DNA from: Vespa crabro
Lineage: Eukaryota > Arthropoda > Insecta > Hymenoptera > Vespidae
Direction: 5' to 3'
DNA: 64,000 bases
Assembly (NCBI RefSeq): GCF_910589235.1
Contig: NC_060965.1
Location: 5,241,697 to 5,305,696, forward strand
Made by a program: the position numbers and the translations under genes. Under the pieces are notes generated by a model. The model saw nothing but the letters and a program-made list of their open reading frames with translations. It had not been told where the DNA came from and ran no database searches. Each line of letters opens with the position of its first letter. Position 1 is the first letter of the stretch. Positions 51,505-64,000 of this stretch are shown here, in pieces.

Positions 51505-54500
51505 CATTATATATACATATATCTATGGCCTTTAGAAATTATATCATAAAGTTTTCAAGAATAAAATGATAATATTCTTTGCAATAGATAAAACAATAAA
51601 TAAAAATTAATAGATAGAAATATACAAAATAATAAATAAGAAAAAATATTAGAAAATGATTTGTTATCATTTGTTATCGTCTATGATATGTAACTTGAGA
51701 GTTCGAAGTATATGCGGAGTCGTTCTTTGAATAAGCAAGATTATTTTTTATTAATACGAACGAGTATGTAGCAATTTGACGTTCTTTTTCATTTTTAATA
51801 TCTTTTAAAATAATTCCACTGTAAATACATTCTTTCGTCATTGTAAGCAAATGCAATAGAAAAGTTCTAAATGAAATAATTATAATTGCAAATAAACCGA
51901 GAGAAATTATTATTTTATTCATTTATCATTTATTTATCTATCTATTTATTAACTTACTTATTTATTTATTTATATGATTATTACAATCGCATGATTTACT
52001 TTATTTATTTAAAAAAAAAAAATTAAATTCTTTCTCTCTCTCTCTCTCTTTCTCTTTTAATGAATTCTCATCGTCGTAGTCTTTATGATCGTTCAAACGA
52101 GCTGAAGTATTTCACACTGTGAGATTTTAAAATTTTATTTATTTAAATGTAAGTTAAAGAACGACAAAATTTATCCACGAGAAAGATCCTCTGAGATTTT
52201 CTTTTGCCATTTCTTATTTTTATTAAGACGCGTTGCTCTAAGAAACTTGCCATTTTTCTTTCTTTTACTCAGTGCAAGTAGAAAGGTCAGGAGTTACGAT
52301 ATACCGAATCACTTCAGCTTTACCTTGCCTTAGCAGAGAGACCGAATCCATGCATCTTTCATTTTCGAACTTCTCACTCGTTTCTAAGCTCTTTGGACTG
52401 AGACTTCATCATATTACAAGATTTCTCAGAAAATATGCAAAATGTTACGTAACAACTTCTTGCACGACTCCTCGATACCATTCCTAGATCTTATTTGAAG
52501 ATACATTTTCTATAGTTGTATACATATTTATGTGTAAAATGGTATTATATGAAGAAAAAAAAAAAAAAAAAAAAAAAAAGAAAAAAGGAAGAAAAAAGAA
52601 ATTAAGAATCAATTACATTTAATCATTTTGTTAAATTGCTTGATTAAAAGATTACTTTCTTCATTCTTTTCGTTTTTCTATTTTTTTTTTTTTCTTTCTT
52701 TCTTTCTCCCTTTAATCCGACAATTTTATTTTTATATACAATACCATGTACCTTTTCAATCTATTTTTCGATATTACTTTGTTCTGATGTTGAATATTCA
52801 AGAAGGCTAAGTAAAAACAAAGACAGTTCCGTGAGGTAAAGTGGCTCGAAAGATAATTCGTTCTTTCACGCGGAAAATATAAAAGTTAGTTCTATCGGAA
52901 AGGAAGGAAAGTGTAATGCTGTCCATGGAACCAGAAGGTGTAACCGAGTGGAACTACAAAGCACGATGAGAACGAGGTTGGTTCGTCTAGAAATATAGAG
53001 AGATCAAACACGCTAACTTGACAAATAACCATTGGATGATAACAAAAAAGAAAGTCAAATTGTTCCATTCATTTCTTATTATCTATATAATAAGTATCAT
53101 TATTAAAATCAACATTATTAACGGATTTAATTCTATATAAAGAACATTACAACGATCGAAACTTTTATCGATGATCTTAGTTTTATAGAGTTCTTTTTTT
53201 TTTTTTTTTCTAAATGTGAAACAAAATTTACACTTTTGAAAGATGTTCTGCGTTTGACTTCCTTTTTTCTTCTTCTTCTTTTTTTTTTATTTCATCTTAT
53301 TTTATTTTATTTCATACGATTTAACGTATATACGAAATAATCGTTTCTGGTTTATGTTTTCTGTGAAACACTCTGTAAGTACGATACATGTATAACTATA
53401 CATAGTTATACATACATAGTATGATATATGGCATTTCAGAACAAATAATTCAATTCACTCCTCTTATCGGGATCGATCTGCAGCACGTTCATTCCTCGAA
53501 TTTTATCCAGCGATTCCTTTCATTCAGCCCACCCAAACTCTTCACTTCTATGTTAACACATTCGTTACGCTTCAGAGGAGAAAACGATTCGATTGTCATT
53601 CGAGTATGGTTAATTCTATAGACTATTTTCAAATGTTATCATTCAAATGAGCAATATTGAGAGAAATTAGATAATTGTGGAATTGTAACACGGTAATATA
53701 GAGTAACAACAGTTAAAGTGAATTTCACCAATTGTATGTGTTTGACTAATACTAATGTTATGAATAAAAGGGAGAGAGAGAGAGAGAGAGATAAAGTGTA
53801 TGTGTATGTATGTGTGTGCGCGTAGGAATGAGCTAATTGACAACCTTAACAATTGTACAATTGATTTTTAGATAAAATTAAATAATATCATTTATTGACA
53901 ATTAAAATAAAACTTCAAAAATTGTTGATACGTGTTAATTAATGCTGATATGTTTTAAGAATTAAAAAAAAAAAGAGAAAGAAAAAGAGTTGGTATAAGA
54001 GTAAATCGATATAATTAATATTTTGTCTGTATATATATATATATATTTTTTTTTTTTCTTTTTATAGTGTAACATATCATTTTCTCGTTTGAAATCCGAT
54101 TTAAAATACACATTAACTCAATACGTAATTACTGAGGAAAATGAAAGCAGCATTATCAATGAAACGTTACTGAATCACGTTTTAATGTCGAGCCGTTTTA
54201 AAGCCCTGCTTGAAAAGTTTTCAACATCACGGTTGAATTTTTTTCCTTTCCCCATCCATTACAACTCCTATTTTCTTCTTTACTGGTAATCAATGGGGAA
54301 CAAGAAGAATGTAATAAAAATTGTCGATATAATCGAGGAACGTCGGATAAAACAATAAAAATGCATCGAAATTAAACTTTTCTCTTTCTTTAAATTTCAA
54401 AATTGAATGCTTTATTCTCAAAGGTAAGAGATTTATAATAGTTATTGATAAACTATTATTACGGTATTTGCTTAGATGATACAGATACTCGATACTCTGA

Positions 54501-55279
54501 TAATTACAGACTCGCTTGAGTATATATATATATATATGTGTGTGTGTATATATAATATTACATTCAAGAAAATTATCAACATATTGATTTGATATTGATT
54601 AATGTTTATTTGGTTTATTTGGTTGATTTAATTAAAAAAAGAAAATTAGTTTGAAAATGTTCAGTTGATTACATGTAAACGTGTAAATTATTTCGTCGAT
54701 TTAGTTATCGATATATATATATAATATTCATTGAAAATGAATGTTCCGATTTACATGAAACTGATTTTGAAAACTGACATATCATTTCTATGTTTTCATT
54801 TCCTTTGTAATGGAATCTACGTAAAGTTAATTAGCTCGTCAATCTCAGTTTTTCCTGTATTATTAAAAAAAATTCACTTTTGATAACAACGCAAAAAATA
54901 TACGTATATGTTGCCTTTTGTCCGATCATTATTATAGAGGGAAAAATGAAATAAAATAAAATAAATGAATGAATAAATAAATAAATAAATAATAATAATA
55001 ATATTAATAGAATAGCACAGTAACAATAATGTCCATTAGGAGGATGGTTGACGTTGGAGAAAAATATTAAAGCGTTTTATGAATGTGTACAGAGAGATAC
55101 GTCTTTTGAAATTGTTAAAAGTTTTTTAAAAGTCGAAAGGTCGGAACAAAATAGCGTTGTCGCTCTGTGACGTGTTTCAGAGAGAAGTAATATCGTATGA
55201 GGTAACAAAGCGCGTCATACGAGAGAAAATAATTATAAAATGTCACGGATGTTGAAACGAACGTGAATGAGTGGAAAAG

Positions 55280-55283
<4 letters not shown>

Positions 55284-55360
<77 letters not shown>

Positions 55361-55371
55361 AAGAGAGAAAC
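55284..55371. repeat. (GATA)n followed by (GA)n
   Basis: Seven GATA units pass directly into about 55 bases of GA repeats. Confidence 0.95.
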
Positions 55372-56516
55372 AGAAATAGGGGCTGATTAAATTCATAAAG
55401 ATCAAACATTCAACGAGTTGTCGCATGGGAGAAAATACGATACGGGACTGGAAGGTTTCTCTATTCGCTGTTTATTGCGATCCCGGGAATATCTCATAGG
55501 CAATCGCATTGAAATTCACTCGGGGAATCGTACTTTAAATCGCTCCGTTGGCACTTCTTTGCGTTTCCTTCGCTCCATTGCTAGTCAGGAATACATTGAG
55601 AATGTTAGCAGTTCCGACCAGGCGTGTCCGGTTCGAGGTTCCCTCTCGTAACTTCAATAAAATCACGAGTATACAAGAAATCGTCTTCTTAAATGCACCC
55701 TTTTACAATGACGGTGTTGTTTCGTCTTTTTCTTTTTTTTTTTGTTTTTTTTTTGTTTTTTTTGTCTTTCTTTCTTTTTTTTTTCCCCCACAAACACAGA
55801 TCGATAAACGAATTAAAGGTATAAAATGAAAAAAAAAAGGAAAAAGAAAAAAAAAGAAAAAAAAACAAACGAAACAAATTTTTCAAGGGTGAGTCTTATT
55901 ACAAAATTGTTTTATCATTTATTGTCGTTATCTGTATTACGTATTAATTTTAATTAAAACAATAAACATCGGTAAAATATTCTATATGCCAGAAATGTTA
56001 TAAAGACGGGATTAAAAAACGAAAAAAGGAAGAAAGGTAATTAAGATATTTCTGATCGTTTTATAATAATTTCAAATTTAATTTAATTTAATCATCGTTA
56101 TTCAATCTTTTAATATAGAATTAAAAGAAATGATATAAGTATTAAATAGGACTGATAAAAAAACAAATATAACGTAAGACTTTAATTTTCATCGAATTCT
56201 ATTAATTTCAATTTAAGTATCGACCAATTCCATTTCAGGTACAAAGGAGAATTGAAAACAAAGGTACGATAAAGTTTTGATTCCGATTGATCCATACTAA
56301 TTTCAATTTGAATATCGTCCAATCCAAACAAAGATACCATATTAATTTCCATTCTGATTGCCTTTGCATTATAATTTGCTTTCCTATTTATTCGATCAAT
56401 ATTTTTAAACAAATAGTATTTTAAGTATTTTCAATAAATAATCAATAATGATAATAAAATAATAAGTAAATAATATGAGTGGTCTAAAAGCTTAAACCAT
56501 AACAATTAATTATATA

Positions 56517-56548
<32 letters not shown>

Positions 56549-56549
56549 T
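56517..56549. repeat. (TA)n microsatellite
   Basis: Alternating TA, with a phase break near 56524. Confidence 0.9.
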
Positions 56550-56588
56550 GATTAAAATATTCCCAGGTATTGATATTTATCTTAATCG

Positions 56589-56759
56589 ATTAAATAAAAA
56601 TAATGATCATGATAAATGGAATAAAAGAATTTTTCCTTTTTAAATATCAATTTGAATCTCTTACAAGTGATTATGGTTACTTATCAATTGATTAAATAAA
56701 AATTCTAATCATGATAAATAGAATAAAAGAATTTTTCCTTTTTAAATATCAATTTGAAT
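56589..56759. repeat. Direct duplication of about 69 bp
   Basis: 56589-56657 and 56691-56759 are about 94 percent identical, both containing AATAAAAGAATTTTTCCTTT and ending ATCAATTTGAAT, separated by 33 bases. Confidence 0.85.
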
Positions 56760-57183
56760 ATCGTAGAATTAGTGATAAGATAAAAATGTGATTGATGGAA
56801 AGTAAGAAAATGTTATATGTATGTATGTACGTGATAATTTAAGTCTATATAATATTCGCTATTACATTATGTCGGTATCTATCGTATGCACGTATTTCCT
56901 TCCTTACTTCGTTATATTCTCCTTCCCTATCCCTCCCCCTGCCCCTCGCGAAATTCTTCGTGTGGACGAACGCGTCGAAATACGCTTCGAGAATATTCGT
57001 AATTTGAATATGCCACGTCGACGTCATTTAACGCGTTTACTCTATTAGCGATTCGCGAACGCGTCTCGAATATTATCGTTTCTGACGATATGCATTAACG
57101 TTTTAACAGGTATCGAGTTAAATTTATTTCTTATGACAATCTTCTACGTCACGTTTTAAATAATCATATATATACACACGTAT

Positions 57184-57741
57184 ACAGGGTATCCAAAAAT
57201 CATGGGACTAAATTTATATTATGTATTATTGAATAGATGAATAGATGAAAAAAGTTCATGAAAAAAATTTATGCCTGATAAAAGTTTCATTGAAAAGACA
57301 TGTATATGCGCTTTTTAAAGATATTTATGATTTATCGTATCGATTATAAGAAATGTTTGAAAATTCTTCTCTTTTTGAAAGAATCCAAGGCTTTCTTCAT
57401 TCGTCGAATTAGCGATCGCCAAACTCATTTAAATATTTTCCCATTGTATTGAAAATAACAGTAAATACATTTTAAATATGTTCTCAAAATTCATCGTATC
57501 TCTGTTTCTATTCTATTTTTTATAAACCAACTTATAGAAATAATAATTGTTATTGAGAATTATAATAATACGAGATGCGAGAAAATAAAAAAAAGAATTC
57601 GAGGGATCATTAATTCGACGAATAGAAATAAATCATAGATATATTTAAAAGCATATACTTTTTCAATAAATCATTTTTGGACATCACTTTTTTTATGATC
57701 TTTTTTCATCCATTTGATTTTATACTTTTTTAAACATCCTA
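57184..57741. mobile_element. Possible decayed DNA transposon with imperfect inverted ends
   Basis: The left end CAGGGTATCCAAAAATCATG follows TA and resembles the ends of many insect mariner-type elements. Inside each end is a matching inverted block: ATGAAAAAAGTTCATGAAAA at 57245-57264 against the reverse complement of 57684-57707 (ATGAAAAAAGATCATAAAAA). The right terminus (ACATCC then TA near 57736-57741) matches the left only loosely. There is no coding capacity. Confidence 0.45.
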
Positions 57742-57743
57742 CA

Positions 57744-57771
57744 TGTGTGTGTGTGTGTGTGTGAGTGTGTA
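57744..57771. repeat. (TG)n microsatellite
   Basis: TG repeats directly beside the right end of the putative element. Confidence 0.9.
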
Positions 57772-58239
57772 CATTTTACGAAGAAATATTAAAGGCAAAT
57801 GATTTTAAAATTTTATAAATATTCTGATTTTTTTATTTTTTCTGACGAAAGAAAAAAGAAAGAAAGAAAGAAAAGAAAAGAGAAAGACGAAGAATTATAT
57901 AAAAAAGAAAAATAGGTGGAAAAATAGAAAATTTCGAAAACGAACATCTGCTTCCGTGTCAAATAGGGTTAACGTTCATATAATTAATGATCGAAACACG
58001 TAGCTTTCATACATATGTTTAACATCACACTAAAATTCACTTTGGATCCTCGTTGTTTACATCTGTCGGTACTCAGTGAAACTTAATTGCTCGTACCGTT
58101 GACCTCTGCGATGCTATTTGCGATGATTTCCAATGCAAATTTAAGTAAATGCAACGCGATTTAATAAAGTTACTGATGTTACACGTTACATTTTGTCGAG
58201 CTTAAAAATGAATCGTTTCGGGCTACTCGTTACATTCTC

Positions 58240-58242
<3 letters not shown>

Positions 58243-58290
<48 letters not shown>
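58243..58290. repeat. (TC)n tract
   Basis: Uninterrupted TC run. Confidence 0.95.
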
Positions 58291-58295
<5 letters not shown>

Positions 58296-58683
58296 CTCTC
58301 TTTTCTTTCTCTCTCTTTTTCTCATGTCTTTTCTATGTATTGGAATTTACAATAATTTACATAATACGTATGTACTTTGAGTATTAACATTTAAGTTTTA
58401 TTACGTTTATCTTGTTATTAGTTAACGTGTGCTTACCAAAACTCTTTATTGGTTTAAGTAAAACGTTTATAAGTTAAGCTTTGTAAAGTGGAATAAATTG
58501 TGTTCTCGAAAGACGATAAAAGTTATCTTTATTAAAAAATGATTACCCATTCATTTAAATACATATTTCTTTTTAAATCGTTGCATAAGAGTTCGATATT
58601 GATTTTGAATTCAGATATATATTCCGGTTATAACGTTATAAATAACATCTATATATATGTACATATAGTATTGGACGATAAAA

Positions 58684-58688
58684 AGAGA

Positions 58689-58739
<51 letters not shown>
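58684..58739. repeat. (GA)n tract
   Basis: Purine run of GA units, complementary to the TC tract about 400 bp to the left. Confidence 0.95.
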
Positions 58740-59063
58740 AGTATTTTTTTTGTAAGATGACTTTTTCGTGCGTGTACAATCCGATCTGTGTAAATTCGAA
58801 ATAATCGAGATTCGTTCGAAAATAGAGAAAAAAAAGGAATAAGTTTAAAAAAAAAAAAACGGATATCAAGCGAGATCGCATTGTAACGTAATTTGTCTGC
58901 CAAACAAATTTTCAATTTGACGTGACTCCATACCTATCTAGATATTTGTTAATTTTATATGCACGATCAATGTTTTAGAATTTATAGGATCTTTGTAAAA
59001 ATAAAATCCTATGAAATGGAAAAAGAGAGGTAAAGAGAAAGAGAATAAAAAAGAGAAAGAGAA

Positions 59064-59070
<7 letters not shown>

Positions 59071-59123
<53 letters not shown>

Positions 59124-59206
59124 AGTAAAAAGGGAACGAATAAAAAATTGGAAAAATGAATTAACTTCTCTCTCTTTCTCTTTCTCTCTCTCTCTCCCTC
59201 TCTCTT
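59071..59206. repeat. (GA)n and (TC)n in inverted arrangement
   Basis: GA run at 59071-59121 and TC run at 59167-59206, 45 bases apart and mutually complementary on one strand. Confidence 0.9.
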
Positions 59207-59875
59207 GTAGATACGATCGATTAATGGCACAGATTGCATTCGATCGAAATAGTACGATTTTTGTGTAGAGCGAAATCGGGCTTGGTTATCACGTTGCCTC
59301 TCGAAAGCCGATCTTATGGATTTTATATGTATGTGTGTGTATATATATATATATATAAGTATATATATATATAAATATATATATACAGTACGTGTGTATA
59401 TATGCGTAGGTATGTGTAAAACGTCGAACGAAGAGTGCGTGGAAGCCAGTGGTATGAGGTGCGAAGCGAGCGGAATTAGAAGGAAAGAACGAATGGAATT
59501 ACCACGTGTGATTCGTGTTTCAACTGAAGGGGGTTGGAAAGTGCGGAGATTAAATATATCGGATTCAACGAGAAACGAAAGAAGTGTCGAAAAATTTGGA
59601 AGATTATTATTTTTTTTTTTTATTATTTGTCACTCTTTTTCTGTTTCCTTTTTTTTTTTTGTTCTTTTCTTCTCGTTTATTTTATTCCATTAAAGTACTT
59701 CGTTGTTCTTTTTTTTTTTTTATCTCTTCTATAGCGTGAGCCTCGTCTGTTCTTTTTTTTCTCTTTTTTCATTTTTTTTCTTTTTCTTTTTTCTATTATT
59801 CCAGAAGAATTATTAATATGTACTCATGTTTCTTGATTGAGTATTTCTGCACATGGTATATCCCATATATGTACT

Positions 59876-59906
<31 letters not shown>

Positions 59907-60987
59907 GTATGTACGTATGTATATATTTTTTTGACGTTGATTTATTCGACTTTCTGTTGAATATTTAAAGAATATTAAATTTAGTTTGAAGAAAGAAAGA
60001 ACATTTGAAATGTCTACTCTCTTGATTCTCTTCTCGAAAAGGAATATTTTAAGATTTACATATTCAAAGAATGGTAGCCATTTATCAATTGCAATTATAT
60101 TCGTCGTTCTCGTTGATGATAGAAATTGTAACCGTATAAAGAGAGAGAGAGAGAGAGAAAGAAAGAAAGAAAGAAGAATAGAAAAGGCACAGTTTATCGG
60201 TTTCTTTTTCAGAATGAATCACTTTTTCCAGAGGTGGTTTAGTTCGATACTCTGTATTCTTTGAGTATTCCCGTCTCTTTCGGAATAACGTATAACATGA
60301 ATCGTTCACCTTCAAAAGTCTCGATATTTTATCGATATCGATATTGCTGTTTGAAATCGTTTATTACTATTAGACTTTTCGATATCGTTGCCAAGACTTT
60401 GGTGATTATTTCATATCGTACAAGCGATACAATTAATCTATAATTAAGAGATCAAAGATTCTGATAGTTCAACGTACTGAGTTCGAACGAACCTTACTGT
60501 TATTTTCTTTTCTTCATTCTTTCCTTTTTCCTCTTCTTTTTCTTTTTTTCTCTTTTTTTTTTCTTTGTTTCTCTTTTTCATTCTCACCGAAAGATAATTA
60601 ATCGATAATAAAGAAGAGAAAGATCTCGTTAGTTCGACGTTCTTATTTCGATCTAAAAGTTTACTATTAATATTTTTTTTTCTTTTTTTTTACAATCTTA
60701 GAGAGAGAGCGAGAGAGAGAGAGAGAGATAATTGATCGATAATTGAAGAGAAAGATATTGTTAGTTGGACGTACTCGCTTATTTCGATCGAAACATCTTA
60801 ATTTTCTTTTTCTTTTCATTTATTTATTTTCTTTTTCTTGTTTTTTTTTGATTGTCAAATAATTAACAGATAAAAGTTTCCGATAGTTCGACGCTTTCAT
60901 TATGATCGATATTATTATTTTTCTTTATTATTATACTTTTCACGATTTTTTAATTATCAGATAATTAATCAACGATTAATAAATGGA

Positions 60988-61017
60988 TGATTTTGATTTT
61001 GATTTTGATTTTGATTC
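60988..61017. repeat. (GATTTT)n hexanucleotide repeat
   Basis: Five units of TGATTT/GATTTT type. Confidence 0.85.
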
Positions 61018-61138
61018 GACGTTTTTCACTTCGACTAGTAATTTAATATTATTTCATTTATTTTTCTCTTATTACTTTTTATTTTCTCTTTTAATTGTTA
61101 GAAGATATATACAATTCTATCATTGTATTAAGAGAAAG

Positions 61139-61166
61139 ACAGAGAGATAGAGATAGATAGATAGAT

Positions 61167-61224
<58 letters not shown>
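61139..61224. repeat. (GATA)/(GA)n compound repeat
   Basis: Short GATA units followed by about 55 bases of GA. Confidence 0.95.
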
Positions 61225-61228
<4 letters not shown>

Positions 61229-61778
61229 CGTCGAACGCTGTAGTAGCAGAGATTCTCATACAGTATAAGGGAAGTCACTAACGACACATTGAAGTTTGTT
61301 TTTGTTCATCAGAACAGGTGCCGTTATCATATGTCGAGTATCTTGTTCAACACTGTTCGACATGTAATACATGGTACTCGGCAAGTTTTGCCGAGCTATG
61401 CTATATAAATATATAGGTTAGATATCACTAAAGGTATACTTTTTAGTCATCATTCATTACTCCCTTGATCTTTTTATTTTTCCATTATCTTTTATAGTCA
61501 ATATCAGAAAACTAGACGTGATACGATAGTATGATCAGAAGTCGAAAAACAAAGAGGGACAAAAGAAAAGAAAAAAAAAAAAAAGAAAAAGAAAGAAAAA
61601 CGAAGGAATTGATCTTTATGGAAGAGTAACTTTATGTTAGGATGAGAGGGTAAGAAAAAGTAAAGAAAAGAGGGAAAAAAAACATGTTCGAATGTCCATC
61701 CTAAAGAGATTTTTATCCGACTCTTCTAAAACATCATTGACCGTACAAAACTATCCTTCTTATCGTCGACGATGGCTA

Positions 61779-61786
<8 letters not shown>

Positions 61787-61840
<54 letters not shown>

Positions 61841-61864
61841 GAAGGAGAGAGAGGAAAAGGAAAG
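61787..61864. repeat. (GA)n tract
   Basis: GA repeats with AAAA interruptions. Confidence 0.9.
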
Positions 61865-62280
61865 ATGAGAGAATATCGGCCCTTAGAACACTTCGTCCAC
61901 GTTTTTTCTCTACGATCCTCCGATAAAACGAGAGTGCAATAACACGAGACTATCTTTTTCTGGCGATCTCCGATTGCACGTAGGTACTTTTATAAATGTA
62001 TATCATGTATATAGAACGTATGTATATGTTATATGTATGTATATGTATATATATACATATATTTAATATAAGAGATGACTATATGTATCGCAGCATCCCT
62101 ATCGGTCTAGACATACTCTCATTTCAGTTAGTTATTATTCGCTCCATTTTCTATGGGCGTTTTATACGTGAACGATCTCGCACGTTATCGTTGGATCAGC
62201 TTACATTACGTACATGTAATGCATATCTATGTGTCTACCTAGATTTGACGGAGATGGACGCCTGGTTATAGGAAATAAAA

Positions 62281-62410
62281 ATAGTAATAGAAAAGAAAAG
62301 AAAAAAAAGGGACAAAGAAAAACAGAAAAAAATAAAAAAAAAAGAAGAAATAAATGGAAAAAAAAAGAAAATAAAATAAAAACCAAAAAAAAATACATAG
62401 AAGAGAAAGA

Positions 62411-62449
<39 letters not shown>

Positions 62450-62465
62450 ATAAAGGGAGAAAGAA
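62281..62465. repeat. Long A/G-only purine run with (GA)n core
   Basis: Nearly all A and G over about 185 bases, with a GA core at 62416-62445. Open frames through it are compositional artefacts. Confidence 0.9.
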
Positions 62466-62612
62466 CAAAATGCGGACGTCCATTATGCAAAATCTCGTAA
62501 AAATGCGCGACTAAATCCCAGTTCGTCGCGTAAACGTAAAAAACATGAGCTAGAAATACGAGTATAACTTCGTCCTGAAAATAATTAGTACAAAAGAGAA
62601 AAAGAGAAAAAA

Positions 62613-62652
62613 ATAGAGAGAGAGAGAGAGAGAGAGAAAGAAAGAGAGAGAA
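62613..62652. repeat. (GA)n tract
   Basis: GA units with two AAAG interruptions. Confidence 0.9.
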
Positions 62653-63353
62653 AGGATTGATTTAAAACAAACTATCGTAAGAATTGTAATCTCTTGAAAC
62701 TATTTTTACTCTTTTTATTTTTTCCTTTTTCACTGTAATCTAATTAAATTATGCTATCCTATTATGACGTAATTATACGAGCAGAAGTTTCGAAGAATAT
62801 TTTTTTTTCTATTCTTTCAGGATTTCTTATTTTCTTTCTTTTCTTTTTTTTTCCTTTTTTTTTCCTTTTTTTTCTTTTTTTTGTCTTTTATTGTATCTAT
62901 AAAATTCATCATTTCTTTCGTATAAAAGTTAATACTCGAGTAACGTATAAACCAATCGTAATTATTAATATCATTAACTGTTGTAGTTTGTTTAAACTCA
63001 GATTTAAAGTTATATTTTGTTAAAATGATAAGAGAAAAAAAATTTCTCAAAGAGAATTTTAATCGGAAAGGAACAAAGATGTTCGATAATTACATGTTCG
63101 TCTCGGTCAATAAATCAATATTATATTTCGAAGTCTTGATTTAAAAAAGAAAAAAAAAAGAAAGAAAGAAAATCTTCATTTCCGTTCTTTTTATTCCCCT
63201 TTCAACAAAAAATAACATTCCTCCTTTTATCCAGATACGATATAACTTTTCTATCATCGCGTAAGAATAACAAAAAAGAAAGAAGAAAAAAAAGAAGTAA
63301 AAGAAAGAAATTCCTTTCGTCAACCGATCGTTGAATCGAATAGAAAAAGAAAC

Positions 63354-63363
63354 AAGATGGCGG
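63354..63363 (+). promoter_or_regulatory. AAGATGGCGG motif (YY1-like), first copy
   Basis: AAGATGGCGG matches the core of the vertebrate YY1 promoter motif. The second copy is 190 bases to the right on the same strand. Whether an insect factor reads it is inference. Confidence 0.35.
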
Positions 63364-63479
63364 AAAGGAATCTCGAACGGAGAGTATTGAGTGTGTATGT
63401 GTGTGTGTATATATATATATATATAATATAATACACACACACACACATACACACACACGCATATACACGTGTGTGACTC

Positions 63480-64000
63480 TTTCAAAACGGATACGGCAGG
63501 AGTTTTGTAGCGTAGCTTTTCATTCACGTAATATCTCCCGAAAAAGATGGCGGCGGGCGAACGAAGAAGAAGGTATGGAAATGGCGGGAAAAATCTTTTT
63601 CAACTGCGCGTTTCCTCTTTTACATCCTGCTTTTCCTCCAACTCTTCTTCTTCTTTATCTTCTTCTTCTTCTTCGTGGAGGGTATTTGTAGTTGTTACGT
63701 CCGGCGTTGTTCGCCGTAGCAACAGGTATCTCTAAGCGTACATTTATTTTCAACGGTGTTAAGGCGACGGAAGGTAGGGGACGGTGTCGGTGGGAGAATG
63801 TAGCGGTAAAGGGGGTGAAGGGGGTCGTGTTTCGTGAACGCATGGATACGATAGCGGTGGTCTACAGTAAGCACTGAATTAAGAATCTCCTGGCGTGCTT
63901 TTTAATTTAGAGAAACACAAAGGATCGTCGTCTACTGTGGCCGTGTGGTGGCGCCACGTTAGTTTCCACTCTGTCGGCAGAGTCCTTGAGATAAGGAAAA
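63480..64000. promoter_or_regulatory. CpG-richer, promoter-like or first-exon region
   Basis: CpG content and overall GC rise sharply compared with the preceding 14 kb. AAGATGGCGGC occurs at 63544-63554, with a donor-like AAG/GTATGG shortly after at about 63573. A CTT-rich pyrimidine run (about 63643-63677) and a further CpG-rich stretch reach the window end. It may be the 5' end of a rightward gene, the kon promoter on the other strand, or both. The short open frames here are not recognised. Confidence 0.45.

Larger units (their letters stand above)
49182..63340. other. Long low-complexity region upstream of the kon laminin-G exon
   Basis: No convincing coding exon except the doubtful one at 49656-49837. 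The region has T/C-rich and A/G-rich runs, at least ten (GA)n or (TC)n arrays on both strands, (TA)n, (TG)n, (TATG)n and (GATA)n tracts, and AT-rich filler. It is most simply an intron of kon, whose 5' exons must lie to the right, but this cannot be proved from the window. Confidence 0.55.

Noticed and set aside
58636..58915. Ser/Leu-repeat frames over GA or TC tracts (also 55115-55426, 59009-59239, 62201-62490)
   Set aside because: These are translations of dinucleotide repeats and homopurine runs.

Overview
The window looks like nuclear DNA of an insect, most likely a hymenopteran. It is very AT-rich, and its genes have short phase-consistent introns bounded by GT..AG. It contains long (GA)n, (TC)n and (TA)n tracts and decayed mariner elements. 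The CSPG4-type proteoglycan resembles insect kon-tiki/perdido. The order is inferred from general character; the species cannot be read from the sequence. All gene models below were joined by hand from splice sites and reading phase.

Layout, left to right. 0.15-2.6 kb (+): an unrecognised coiled-coil gene of eight exons. 2.8-4.2 kb (-): FAM50/XAP5. 5.5-11.7 kb (+): a NANP-like HAD phosphatase whose 5.3 kb first intron holds a complete, intronless neurochondrin gene on the same strand. 12.8-15.8 kb (-): a fast-evolving SPATA7 homologue. 16.8-18.3 kb (+): alpha-methylacyl-CoA racemase. 18.4-22.2 kb: no recognised gene, but a mariner-derived MITE, a decayed mariner, a diverged tandem repeat and a GC-richer island with orphan ORFs. 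22.3-23.9 kb (+): ERGIC2. 24.4-27.0 kb (+): Golgi pH regulator (GPHR/GPR89).

26.99-40.18 kb is a direct tandem segmental duplication. Each unit holds a full glucosidase II alpha gene (GANAB, GH31, - strand), followed to the right by the 3' end of the proteoglycan gene. The order is GPHR - GANAB-A - truncated kon 3' end - GANAB-B - intact kon. Both GANAB copies have open reading frames. Copy B has lost several residues conserved in the family, including two in active-site motifs. About 1.15 kb of untranslated sequence in the two units is nearly identical although the coding exons have diverged.

40.1-49.2 kb (-): kon-tiki/CSPG4 from its laminin-G domain through the CSPG repeats, transmembrane segment and C-terminal QYWV PDZ-binding motif. 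Its 5' exons are not recognised and probably lie beyond the window. 49.2-64 kb is largely low-complexity sequence, probably a kon intron or upstream region. It ends in a CpG-richer stretch with two AAGATGGCGG motifs that looks like a promoter or first-exon region.

Several genes belong to the secretory pathway (glucosidase II, ERGIC2, GPHR), but each has its own promoter space. No operon-like logic is implied. No tRNA, rRNA or CRISPR array was seen.
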